64,000 nt of DNA from Simmondsia chinensis (Eukaryota; Streptophyta; Magnoliopsida; Caryophyllales; Simmondsiaceae). Below the pieces are notes generated by a model. The model worked only from the letters and a program-made list of their open reading frames with translations, did not search any database and was not told the origin of the DNA. How positions within the stretch are numbered: the stretch's first letter is position 1; each line of letters opens with the position of its first letter. Of this stretch, positions 32,356 through 43,699 are shown one piece after another. The stretch lies in assembly GCA_018398585.1 (NCBI GenBank), contig JAGTTD010000018.1:8749501-8813500 (forward strand). Reading direction: 5' to 3'. Made by a program: the position numbers and the translations under genes.

Positions 32356-32367
32356 TCTCTCTATAAA
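32356..32367 (+). promoter_or_regulatory. putative TATA box of LARD 5' LTR
   Basis: CTATAAATACCC after a CT-rich stretch is a good plant TATA context. The same site in the 3' LTR (about 42780) reads CTATAAGCACCC, with the box spoiled. Transcription would start about 30 bp downstream. Confidence 0.55.
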
Positions 32368-32805
32368 TACCCCATTCTCCCTCTCCTCACACCTAAGGCA
32401 CAAGTGGCCTCCTTTCTCTCTCCTAACAACCCAACAACACAACAAACCACCTTTCTCTTTCCTCTTACTCAGGCTAACCCCCAGCCGCCTTGCTGGCACA
32501 CCTCCGGCCATGCGCCGGCCACCTCGCCGGTACGGATTCCGGCCACCAGCTGCCAAGGACCCCCTCCGTATACAATAAGTGTTTATTATTGTTTACTTTA
32601 CGTTATTTACTTATCATATATTATTATTATTATGCCTTTACTAACTTAGGCATCGGAGGGGTCTCCCACGGGCAAACCCGTGGGTCTCTCTAACGGCCTT
32701 CTTTATTTTGCCGGGGAGCCCAGGTTAAACGCGCCAGCAGCAGCTTTCTCAAGCGAGGGTTGAGTCCCGCTCTAATCTAGAACCTATCCAAAAAATCCCG
32801 AAACA

Positions 32806-32826
32806 ATAGGCGTCGTCTGTGGGAAG
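32806..32826 (+). other. LARD primer binding site region
   Basis: Directly after the LTR: ATAGGCGTCGTCTGTGGGAA. It resembles TGGCGCCGTCTGTGGGAA-type primer sites I associate with plant Tat/Ogre-like gypsy elements, with changes. The exact tRNA is not assigned. Confidence 0.6.
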
Positions 32827-35800
32827 ATAGCTTGCTAGCGTTTAACCTGGTTTCCCGTGCAAATCACCTAAGACCCTCACAAGATTCGGGGCTACAGTAC
32901 CCGTTTAACCTCAGATAAGTCTTTAATTTCAATTTTTCTCTGTTTATTTGCCTTCTAATACCTCTAAATTAGGATTTTAGATGTAAGTTGTCAGCAAATT
33001 TGAGGCAAGTTTTACTTCTAAATTTTTTTTTAAAAAATTCGTAGCTAAAAAAAAAAAAAAAAAAAAAAGAGAGAGAGAGAAGAAAGACCCTGAATGTTTG
33101 GAGAAAGTTTGGGTGGTTTGTCCAATTTTATTTAATGCAAGCATTTATAATATCGACACTGGTGCGAGTACTCGTACTGTAATTTCCACATTAGCTGTAC
33201 AAGAAAACTATAAATAAGTTAAGTTTCAAGGATTATTATTAAAGTTTATTGTTCGTATCATAAGAATACTATACTTTAACTTTAAAATTTACTGTTCATG
33301 TATTGATCCTCAAATATATGTTCGAGGATTGTTAGTTTTGCAAGTCAAAACATGTCGTTCAAATTCCACACCTAACTCCATCCAAATCGGAAGAATCAAT
33401 CTTGAATAAATGAGTAAACCATACTAACGATAAATATATAAAACTAAATCCAACTCTTTTGATGAAAAACGCCACACAAAAGAAAAATGAGACCAATTTT
33501 CTCCTAAACTTGACATAAATGCGTTTTAAAGTTAATTGTTTCTTTCTTATTCTATACCCCACATATTCATGGATGTCACATAGCTAGAAATTTAGTACCG
33601 AAGTCGAGCTGCGTGCTCGACCATATTACAAAGTAACTTTGCGTTTCACACGAGTTCTAGTACATATAAAAGAATGAACTATGAGCATGGTGAGTTCCTC
33701 TGTACGTTAACTATTCTCTAATTTCGGTTTGAACACCAGATAAGTTCTAGATTTGACTTTATGTTTATGTCTTTTTCTAATACATTTAGAGTAAGACTTC
33801 AAGTCTGAATTCTCCAGTAAATTTATAGCAAATTTCAATTTAACTTCACAGCATGTCATGAGCTTCGGACTATATTATGGGCATTTTTCATAATATTTTT
33901 AGTCTGAAAATTCAAGAGAGTTCCAGTTTTAAATTTTATAATAAAATTAACATCACATCTTGAGCTTTAAAGTATGTTATAGATGCTTTTCATAATATTC
34001 CCGCTTCAATTACACATAAATTATTTTATCAGACTTCTCGCCTCGGATTCGCGGCAATACACGAATTGTATCACTCCCGTTTTCAGAAAATTGCTCACTA
34101 AATATTTTATCTAACTAAAGTTGCGTTAAGTTAATTCCAACCCAGCTCATATATCTTGAGTAGATACGTGATTAAATTGGAAAAGCTGGGTTGAACTTTT
34201 ATTAAGGTTATTGTTCGTAAGGGTCACTATATTAAGGATTTTTATCAAGTAATCCCTGTTCTTAATTGGGAGTCAAAGAAACGTTATTACCTAGAAAACT
34301 TCACTACATGGTGTTTAAGTGTGAGTATGCTCGCTTCTTAATTTTTGCTATTCATATAGCTTAAATTTGTGCCAAATGTGATATTTCAAAATATGCTAAC
34401 CCATATATTAGCAACAGTTAAACTGGACTAGAATGTAGTTATGTGTAAAGGCGGCAGGGTCCTTTACCAAAAAAGACCCAAATAAAGTAAAATCTGAGCC
34501 AGGTAGACGACTACCGCCAACCGCCTAGTATAAAGGTGACACTCTTCAAGGGCTCCCTTAGATACTAAAGTTGCCGTCCTTGAATTAGATGAACGCCAAA
34601 ATGGCGCTAATATTAATCTGTGATGCAAAAGTCTGTAAACGAAGTTGCGGTGACCAACCAATGTCGCTTGGCGTTATTAGTAAAGACTCGTTAATAAGAA
34701 TTTTACCACTGATAATGGGAGGCTTAAGCTACCACGAAGTAAGCTTAACAATGTCAAGTGGGCGCCTCGCCAAGAAACTTGGCTGCGCCCATATGCTTGT
34801 TTGGCCACAACAGCCGTTGAGCTCGGCCAGATGGCCTCGCCGACCTCTTGAATGAGTAGCTCATTAGTAAAGGGCTCACTAAGGCCTCGCCTAATAACTC
34901 GACAAGGCACAACCGCCTATTGCGCTGGCTGTGTAATGATAGCAATGCCGCCCAAAGCTGGGGGCTTCGCCAATAACAGCGCGTTGCACTATTTACCTTG
35001 ATTAGGTGCAACTGCCCATTGGGTTGGTTGTGTAAAGACGACAGCCTATCCTCATTTTAGCGATGCCACCCAAAGCTGGGGGCTTAGCCAATGATAACAC
35101 CTGAGGCCAAACCCATTAAAGTTTTCCTCTTGGGTGTCCGACCTAATCGAAACACTACCAACAAGCATGATAGAGGGTCCGTTAGTGGGAACGTTGCCTC
35201 AACGCCCCAAGATTTGAGCCACCGCCAACTTTTTTGGCGAACGCTCTTTGAGAGCTTCACTACTCACCTTTCAACTTAGGTAAAGAAAAAATTTACCACT
35301 AGTTGGGCCAGCACCAACCAATGGTACCATAGGCTATCGTAAGTAACCAACGGACAGCGTCAAAATGAATAAACTGTGAAGCTGCCGCCAGCAAGCTTGG
35401 CTAGATCCTAACCCCAACAAACTTGGCCGGATGCATCATCAACCCCTTTAGTGGGTAACGCACGGCCCCGTAACTTAAAAAGGGGTCGCCAAATGGTACC
35501 CTCTATCCGTTTGGCCAAAACCCAACCGTTACTAAGTTCGGTGAAATACGCACAGCCAACCAAAGATGGCTACTCAATGTCACCAACCGAGTCCGGCTGT
35601 TAATGGCCTCAACACTCTCGGCTAAACAATCCCGCCAAAGAACTTGGCCTGGTATCACGCCCAATACCCTCACCCGGGCGCTATCAGCACAAGGATAGCC
35701 ATAAATTCATCGGGACACCCGCCTTGGCTCATCTGCTTACCAATAGGGAGTTTGATACCCTTGGGATTAAGGACGAAGCCTTAAAAGATCCCTTACTCTT

Positions 35801-38500
35801 AGGATTCAAGGGACGTGTTACTTCTTAGACTTACAACGGTGTAAAAATAAGTCTAGCATTTTTCACAAGACGCGTGTAGGCCGCAAGCCATGCTCGTGAA
35901 CAAATATGTATAATTGCATCTTTATTAATATTTTTACACACCTAAATGGGATGCCTACTCAAATTGCCTCTTGGCAATTATGAAACTTACCGTTCCGTAA
36001 TCATGAAGAACAACAGTATTTACTTGACAGCGGGGGACGCGGCATTCTCCATATAATTTTACGTAATCTATCTTTTTGTGTAGAAAATTACGTGATTAAC
36101 GTTCCATATGGGATTTGCATTCAACCCGGTCCTTGATTATAAGCCGGGGGTTTAGCATTTTTTATGATTTGCATTTTTTATGTGAATTACGTTCTCAGTG
36201 CAATTTACGTGATATATGTCACTTATGTGATTTATGTTGAGCCTAACTCCTTACTTGGGGCTAGGGATTTGATGTTTCCTATGTAATGAGCTAAGGCTTT
36301 GACGTTTCTCATGAAGTTTATGTTAACTTAGGTTCAGGACAAGGACTGGGAATTAGAATCATCATCCGCAATTAACCTTCACCTAACGTGAAGTCTCGCG
36401 GGCAGTTAGCTTTTGCCTAATGCGAACCCCGCTCGGTGGGCCGACATACCCACCATCACTTATGTCGGACCCCACTAACACCCCTTTGAGTCTTAACCTT
36501 GCGTCTAGACTACCCGTGCCATTCTCAATGCCGCAAGTCCTTCACCGTGTCGGCTAGCTCCTAGGAGCAGACTGTTATAGTCCTGCTCCAAAGCAACACA
36601 TGGGGGCCACAAAGTCCCTTAGGCGCACCTTGTGTTCGAGGTCGCGGTCCTTATGGGGAACTCACGCGATCCCGCACAAGTAGCATACCACTTACTCAAG
36701 AGGGCATCCATCTCGTAGCATACGTCGAACTTGGGTGCCCGTTGACATCTGACCAGCGGCCCCTTCCTTTACCCTCGGACACGATGTTGCCACATCCGTG
36801 CCATCAAGCCACGAGAGCAGTAAATGGGGTTGGTGCCCACTACCACTCACAAAGAGGCTCGAGCATCACAAGTGCTCTCGCCAATGGAAGGGTGAATCCT
36901 ACAAGCTGGAGCGCTTCGACATTGTGTTGCGCAACACAAACGAGGGATCAAGCCCTTTTTGGACGGATTATGCGTACTGTCGGCCCTCGGCCCACCACTT
37001 TGTCTAAAAAGCGTCTTATTCATGTGGAGACCTCATGACACCCTCATAGCTGCACTGAGGACCACCCCCGTTACCGGGGTAAATCATTTGGCACCACTAT
37101 TCGGGGTTAGGACACTTGATACCCCAAAACCTGACTTCAACAACCTGTGTCTTTTTTAACCAAGGAACTTTCACAACTGGGACATGAACTTTCTCTAGCC
37201 AACCTAGCGAAGGTTCTATGCGAAGTGTTACCGCCAGGTTTTGGGTACTAGGCAGAAAAACTAGTAGTACGTGCACCACTTTAAATCAACAATGCTTTAA
37301 AATTACCGTGAAAAGCATTTAATGCCAATAAATGCAAACGGCCGCCAACAACCCACCAACAATATTGATGGAGGGTCTTCCAAAAAACGTGCGGTCGCTA
37401 ATAGGGTCAGCTGGGTGCCACTGCCAATAAGTTAGATGTACGATGCCACCCACAAGCTTGACCAACTATAGCTACTAACGAGCCTACCCAAACCACCTCG
37501 TCAACCTCATAAATGAGTAATGCGGTACTAATATCATAAAAGGTCATTACCAACAAGCTTCGTGATAATCCTTCAAACTCAATAGCGAGATCAGCCTTGC
37601 GGTACCGTCCGTCCATTTGACTAAGCCTTGCCCTTAATAAGTTTGGTAAGCTACGTACCACCTAGAAGGATGGCTACGCCGTACCACCAACAAAGTTTGG
37701 CTAGTAGCAGCCTCAAACACGCTAAGCCAAACAATGCTACCAAAAAAATTTGGCTTAATATTACAACTAATGCCCTCACCCAGGTGTTATCACCACAAAG
37801 GTGATGGTGAACTCTCCAAGACACCCGTTTTGGTTCATCCATTCTATAATTAAGAGGCTAATGCTCTTGCAGCTAAGGATGAAGTCTCAAAACACCCCTT
37901 ATCTTCACAACTCAAGGGACACATTATTCTTTAGACTTACAGGGCGCCTCTTGGCGCCCTATGAAGTCTGCCGCTATTTTATGAGGCAGGCACAAAATAC
38001 AAGGTATGCTCATTAACAAACACTTAATTGCATTCTTATTCACAGTTTTGTACGCCCGAACCGAACACCCACTCAAGTTGCCTCTCGGCAACTACGGAAT
38101 TTACCGTTCACCAAGGATGACTGGCACCGGTATACATATAGCAACTAATGACATAATTATGTTGTGACCTAGTCCCTAAACTGGGCGCTGGGGGCTGGGG
38201 GCTTAACGCTTTTTATAAGACCTACGTGAATTGCGTTCCTAATGTGATTTACGTATTTAATGCTCCTTATACGGTTTATGCTCAACCCAGTCCTTGGGGG
38301 CTGGGGGCTTTATGTTCTCAATCTGTGAGTTACGTTCTTGGCGTAATTTGTGCGATTGACGTCCCTTATGTTCCACCTTGTTTGGGGCCAGGGCTTTGAT
38401 GTTTCTTATATGGCAAGCTAGGGCTTCGACGTCCCTTACATGGTTTGTGTTAACTCAGCCTAGAATAGAGATTGGGAGCTCGAATTGTCATACGCGGTTA
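32827..38500 (+). other. LARD interior, non-coding, with an old 2.1-kb duplication
   Basis: 32827-34440 is AT-rich leader-like sequence. 34440-38500 is GC-balanced with recurring GCCAACAAGCTTGGC-like and AAGCTGGGGGCTT motifs but no sustained frame or domain. Two regions, about 35400-36430 and 37500-38530, are related in direct orientation: compare TTCAAGGGACGTGTTACTTC at about 35812 with CTCAAGGGACACATTATTCT at about 37908, an offset of about 2.1 kb. They also share the CTCACCCGGGCGCTATCAGC/CTCACCCAGGTGTTATCACC block. Confidence 0.6.
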
Positions 38501-40205
38501 ACCTTCACCCAACGTGAAGGACCGCGGGTAGTTTGCTTTACCTCAAAACGGTAGCCTGCAGCACAAAGAGTCCCGCTAACAATGGGGGCTCGGTACTGGT
38601 TGCTCCGGTTGAAAAAGGGAAGTAAGAAGTTGTGCGAGGCAATTGGCCTTCACCTAACGTGAAGGACCGCTGGTAATTAGCTTTCCCCTAACACGGTACG
38701 TTACAATAGTATGAGTCCCTTTAACAATGGGGACTCGGTGCTGTTTGCTCCGGTTAAAAAAGGGAAGCAAGGCATTGTGTGGGGCGGTTAACCTTCACCT
38801 AAAATGAAGAATCGCTGATGGTCGGCTTTCACCTAATGTGAAGACCTTGGTATGTTAAGTCCCTTGAATAATGGGGGCTCGGTCTTCTTGCTCAAATAGA
38901 AGTAAGAGAGCAAGAAGAGGTGGAGTGGTTACCCTTCACCTAAAGTGAAGGAACCTCCTGGTGTTCACCTAATGTGAAGGCCTTGGTATGCTAAGTCCCT
39001 TGAACAATGGGGGCTCGGTCTTCTTGCTCAAATGGAAGTAAAAGAGCAAGAAGAGGTGGGGCGGTTACCCTTCACCTAAAGTGAAGGAACCGCCTGGCGT
39101 TCACCTAATGTGAAGGCCTTGGTATGCTAAGTCCCTTGAACAATGGGGGCTCGATCTTCTTGCTCAAATGAAAGTAAGAGAGCAAGAAGAGGTGGGGCGG
39201 TTACCCTTCACCTAAAGTGAAGGAACCGCCTGGCGTTCACCTAATGTGAAGGCCTTGGTATGCTAAGTCCCTTGAACAATGGGGGCTCGGTCTTCTTGCT
39301 CAAATGGAAGTAAGAGAGCAAGAAGAGGTGGGGCGGTTACCCTTCACCTAAAATGAAGGAACCGCCTAGCTTTCACCTAATGTAAAGGCATTGGTATGCT
39401 AAGTCCCTTGAACAATGGGGGCTCGGTCTTCTTGTTCAAATGGAAGTAAGAGAGCAAGAAGAGGTGGGACGGTTACCCTTCACCTAAAGTGAAGGAAGCG
39501 CCTGGCTTTCACCTAATGTGAAGGCTTTGGTATTCTAAGTCCTTTGAACAATGGGGGCTCGGTCTTCTTGCTCAAATGGGAGTAAGAGAGCAAGAAGAGG
39601 TGGGGCGGTCATCCTTCACCTAAAGTGAAGGAACCGCCTGGCGTTCACCTAATGTGAAGGCATTGGTATGCTAAGTCCCTTGAACAATGGGGGCTCAGTC
39701 TTCTTAGTCAAATGAAAGTAAGAGAGCAAGAAGAGGTGGGGCAGTCATCCTTCACCTAAAGTGAAGGAACCGCCTGGCGTTCACCTAATGTGAAGGCTTT
39801 GGTATGCTAAGTCCCTTGAACAATGGGGGCTCGGTCTTCTTGCTCAAATGGAAGTAAGAGAGCAAGAAGAGGTGGGGCGGTCATCCTTCACCTAAAGTGA
39901 AGGAACCGCCTGGCTTTCACCTAATGTGAAGGCTTTGGTATGCTAAGTCCCTTGAACAATGGGGCTCGGTCTTCTTGCTCAAATGGGAATAAGAGAGCAA
40001 GAAGAGGTGGGGCGGTCATCCTTCACCTAAAGTGAAGGAATCGCCTGGCTTTCACCTAATGTGAAGGCTTTGGTATGCTAAATCCCTTAAACAATGGAGG
40101 CTTGGTTTTCTTACTCAAATGGGAGTAAGAGAGTAAGAAGAGGTCGGGCGGTCATCCTTCACCTAAAGTGAAGGAACTTCCTGGCTTTCACCTAATGTAA
40201 AGAAC
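38500..40205 (+). repeat. 136-bp tandem array in LARD 3' region
   Basis: The anchor ATGGGGGCTC occurs at 38871, 39007, 39143, 39279, 39415, 39551, 39687, 39823 and (one G short) 39959, then ATGGAGGCTT at 40094. The period is 136 bp. Each unit carries inverted CTTCACCTAAAGTGAAG and TTCACCTAATGTGAA blocks and a CTTCTTGCTC/GAGCAAGAAG pair, so each unit can fold into hairpins. More divergent units extend left to about 38500. Confidence 0.95.
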
Positions 40206-40806
40206 ATGCAGGCAGTAAACTCTCACCAGCTTAAGAGCCCGCGGTTTTTTGGGCCCCATCTAACACGGGGGAGGTTGTGTGTCCCATCTAACATCAGGGA
40301 CAGGCGGTAAACTCTAACCAGCTTGAGAGCCCGCGGTTTTTGGGCCCCATCTAACACGGGGGCGGTTGTGTGTCCCATCTAACATCAGGGACAGGCGATA
40401 AACTCTCACCAGCTTGAGAGCCCGCGGTTTTTTGGGCCCCATCTAACACGGGGGCGGTTGTGTGTCCCATCTAACATCAAGGACAGGCGGTAAACTCTCA
40501 CCAACTTGAGAGCCCGCGATTTTTGGGCCCCATCTAACACGGGGGCGATTGTGTGTCCCATCTAACATCAGAGACAGGCGGTAAACTCTCACCAGCTTGA
40601 GAGCCCGCGGTTTTTGGGCCCCATCTAACACGGGGGTGGTTGTGTGTCCCATCTAACATCAGGGACAGGCGGTAAACTCTCACCGGTTTGAGAGCCCGCG
40701 GTTTTTTTGCCCCATATAACACGGGGGCGGTTGTGTGTCCCACCTAACATCAGGGACGGGCGGTAAACTCTCACCGGCTTGAGAGCCCGCAGTTGTGTGC
40801 TCCACC
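40206..40806 (+). repeat. 91-bp tandem array in LARD 3' region
   Basis: The anchor TCTCACCAGC (with variants) recurs at 40221, 40313, 40404, 40496, 40587, 40678 and 40769, a spacing of 91-92 bp. Units contain GCCCGCGGTTTTTGGGCCCC and CATCTAACACGGGGGCGG. Unrelated in sequence to the 136-bp units just upstream. Confidence 0.95.
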
Positions 40807-41120
40807 TAACATCAGGCTTGATGATAGTCAGTCAAGCCATAAGCCCTCCTCAGACCGGTAAGACACCTACACTGTAAGCCCTTTTCAGGCAAGCAGTACT
40901 CAGACATAGTTGTAAGCCCTTCTCAGGCAGGTAGGCCACGTTTACACTATAAGCCCTCCCCAGGCAAGCAGTACTCAAAAATAGTCGTAAGCCCTTCTTA
41001 GGCAGGTAAGTCACATTTACGCTATAAACCCTTCTCAGGCAAGCAGTACTCAAACATAACCACAAGTCCTTCTCAGAGAGGTAATGACATACTTGAACCA
41101 TAAGCCCTTCTCAGGCAGAT
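40807..41120 (+). repeat. 75-bp tandem array in LARD 3' region
   Basis: CAGGCAAGCAGTACTCA recurs at 40886, 40961 and 41036 (75 bp apart). Half-unit echoes of AAGCCCTTCTCAGGCAGGTA lie between, so there is an inner period of about half. The array decays by about 41120. It is the third unrelated array in a row. Confidence 0.9.
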
Positions 41121-41963
41121 AAAATATATTTGAGCCATAAACGCCTCTTTGGCACGCGACTTGCGCCCGAACCAGTATCGGCGCGCGAATTACGCATCAG
41201 CCAATATTAAAGCAAGTAATACACTCTAACCCAGCTTGCGGTTGGGGGCTGTGAAGTAGAAACATTGATAATACACTCCGCCCTAGGAGTTAAAAATATT
41301 CGCAATATGCTCCAATCCAGCCCACGGCTGGGGGCTAAGGATTAAAATACTCATAGCATGCCTCGTCTTGGTTCACAAGTAAGAATTTGGAAACTAAATA
41401 TGCGGTCATCCATGACTAAGCCCAACGGCTAACATTTGGAATACAATTCTTAGAGGCCACGCTAAAAGTTAACCGCATTAGATTGAATAACGTCTCCAAA
41501 GACTGTTGTTCGACCAGGAACGCCTCCTATCAGGAATACCATTCCTAAGGGTCCTGCCAAGAATTAACAAATGAAATGAAACAACGCCCACATTAACTAC
41601 CTACACAAGCAATTATAGGAATTTTCCAGTAGCCTGCTATGGAAAGAACAAACAAACATGATCCTTAAAAGGCTCGAGTTCTCTGAGTCCTAAAACAAAT
41701 CCCAAAAGCTAAAAACGTTCATAAACAAAGAAGCATAGAACCGAGTGCTTGCATAAAACCACAACAAAGAAGCCGTGGATGAATAAACTAAAACAAGGTC
41801 CACTTAAAAGGACCTCACAGTTAATGCCTATAAAATTCCTCATAACTCGTAACGTTCATAAACAAAATCCTGACAGTCCACATATTGACAGAGCCTTTGG
41901 AGGTTGTACACTCCATGACCGAATGTGAACAGGTCCCATTCGCCCATAGCGTGGGAGGCTAAT

Positions 41964-43247
41964 TGTAGAGGATAAAAATAAATCGGTCAATATTAAAATA
42001 AAATAACAAGATAATAACAAAAATAAAATATAATTTATTTATTTATTTCCTCTCTTCTCTCTCTCTCTCTCCCACGTGCTCTCTCTCTCCTCATTAAGTA
42101 CTTTCTCTTTCCTCTCTCCTCAAACCCCCCACCATCATCTCCCTCCTCTCTCACTACCTACCGCCCAACTTTCTCCACCATGACCGGCCACCATGACCCG
42201 CTACTGCCCGACCGCTCGACCCCGGCTACCGGCACCGGCCGACCTCGCCGGCACTACAACGGTACTACCGCCCCTTTTCCTCCTCGGTCATCTCTCTTTC
42301 CTCACATCTCCCACCATCTCCCTCTTCCCCGCACCAACGACCACCATCACCACCAGTACCGTCCATGCCTCTACCGCCTGACCCAGCTACCGCCGGGCAC
42401 CGGTACCGCCCGGTACCACCTCACTCTCTCTGCCTTATGGCCCAACAACCCTTACCACCTCCACCTTGGTACCGCCGACCACATCGGCACCACTACCGCC
42501 TCCCTCTCTCACCCGGCTACCGCCACCACGACCCGGTACCTCCGACCACCTCGACAACTACCGCCTCCCTCTCTCACCCGGCTACCGCCACCACGACCCG
42601 GTACTGCCGACCACCTCCACAACTACCGCCTCCCTCTCTCACCCGGCTACCGCCACCACGACCCGATACCGCTGACCACCTCGACAACTACCGCCTCCCT
42701 CTCTCGCCCGGCTACCGCCACCATGACTCGGTACCACCTCACTCTCTCGCATACCGCCTCACCACCTCACCATCTCTCTCTATAAGCACCCCATTCTCCC
42801 TTTCCTCACACCTAAGGCACAAGTAGCCTCCTTTCTCTCTCCTAACAACCCAACAACACAACAACCCACCTTTCTCTCTCCTCTTACTCAGGCTAACCCC
42901 CAGCCGCCTTGCTGGCACAGCTTCGGCCATGCGCCGGCCACCTTGCCGGTACGGATTCCGGCCACCTCGCCGGTACGGATTCCTGCCACCAGCTGCCAAG
43001 GACCCCCTCCGTATACAATAAGTGTTTATTATTATTTACTTTACGTTATTTACTTATCATATATTATTATTATTATGCCTTTACTAACTTAGGCATCGGA
43101 GGGGTCTCCCACGGGCAAACCCGTGGGTCCCTCTAACGGCCTTCTTTATTTTGCAGGGGAGCCCAGGTTAAACGCGCCAGCAGCAGCTTTCTCAAGCGAG
43201 GGTTGAGTCCGCTCTCATCTAGAACCTATCCCAAAAATCCCAAAACA
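41964..43247 (+). repeat. LARD 3' LTR
   Basis: 1284 bp, same ends and order as the 5' LTR. It has fewer 65-bp units (anchors at 42508, 42573, 42638, 42703) and a private 30-bp duplication of GCCGGTACGGATTCC-containing sequence near 42937-42985. The ACTCT target duplication follows. Confidence 0.92.
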
Positions 43248-43252
43248 ACTCT

Positions 43253-43544
43253 AAAACATAAACTCATCAAAATAATTCAATAATCAAAAGCTTTCTGAAA
43301 ATAAACTAATGGCATATTTGTAGGCACTTTCCTACTATTTCAAATTAAAATCTCAAAATTATTATATTTTAATTCTAACTCTAACGATTCATAATTCAAA
43401 TTAAATTCTAAAACAATCCTATCATAACCTTAGTCTAACCATAATTAAGCAAAATATTTAAAAATTCTACTTTAAAATAAACACTAATTAATTTACTCTT
43501 TGTTTTTTGTCTCCATTGGGCTATTCTCATCCTCTACTGCATCA
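43253..43544. repeat. possible solo LTR, right part
   Basis: Continues the sequence interrupted at 31307 and ends TACTGCATCA, followed by CTATG. See the left part (31092). AT-rich, no coding. Confidence 0.4.
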
Positions 43545-43699
43545 CTATGTTTGTAACAGCAATATTATAATCAATAAAAGAGTAATTTCAGATAAACTAT
43601 TGAAAATCCCTTGTTATTTGCCTAAAAAAAAGGACCTGTCTTTTTTTTTTTTTAATTAACAAAGACCTGTCTTTTTGGTTAAAAACAAAGAACTCCAAT

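Larger units (their letters stand above)
31308..32805 (+). repeat. LARD 5' LTR
   Basis: 1498 bp: an AT-rich start, CT-rich stretch, C-rich minisatellite (31841-32300), TATA-like CTATAAATACCC near 32356, then a 3' part with GTCTCCCACGGGC/ACCCGTGGG hairpin sequence near 32663-32690 and a final CCCGAAACA. Open frames across the minisatellite (for example 31714-32649) are by-products of its composition. It is 214 bp longer than the 3' LTR, mostly from extra minisatellite units. Confidence 0.92.
31308..43247 (+). mobile_element. large retrotransposon derivative (LARD), 11.9 kb, non-coding
   Basis: LTRs 31308-32805 and 41964-43247 begin TGTAGAGGATAAAA and end in AAACA. ACTCT is duplicated exactly at 31303-31307 and 43248-43252. 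A primer-site-like sequence follows the left LTR and a purine-rich GTGGGAGGCT precedes the right LTR. The 9.2-kb interior encodes no Gag, protease, RT or integrase that I can see, which defines a LARD. The primer sequence and the tandem-repeat-rich 3' interior resemble plant Tat/Ogre-type gypsy elements, so an autonomous Tat partner is likely (inference). Confidence 0.92.

Noticed and set aside
31418..32649. Long proline/threonine/histidine-rich open frames over the LARD 5' LTR (also 42180-42826 in the 3' LTR)
   Set aside because: They run across a 65-bp minisatellite of C-rich composition in an LTR. The period is not a multiple of three, so all frames stay open by composition, and no domain is present.
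40443..41101. Minus-strand repeat proteins over the 91- and 75-bp arrays
   Set aside because: Products of tandem DNA repeats in a non-coding LARD; no start context or domain.
38500..41120. CRISPR-like array
   Set aside because: The units are contiguous tandem repeats without spacers, inside a plant retroelement.
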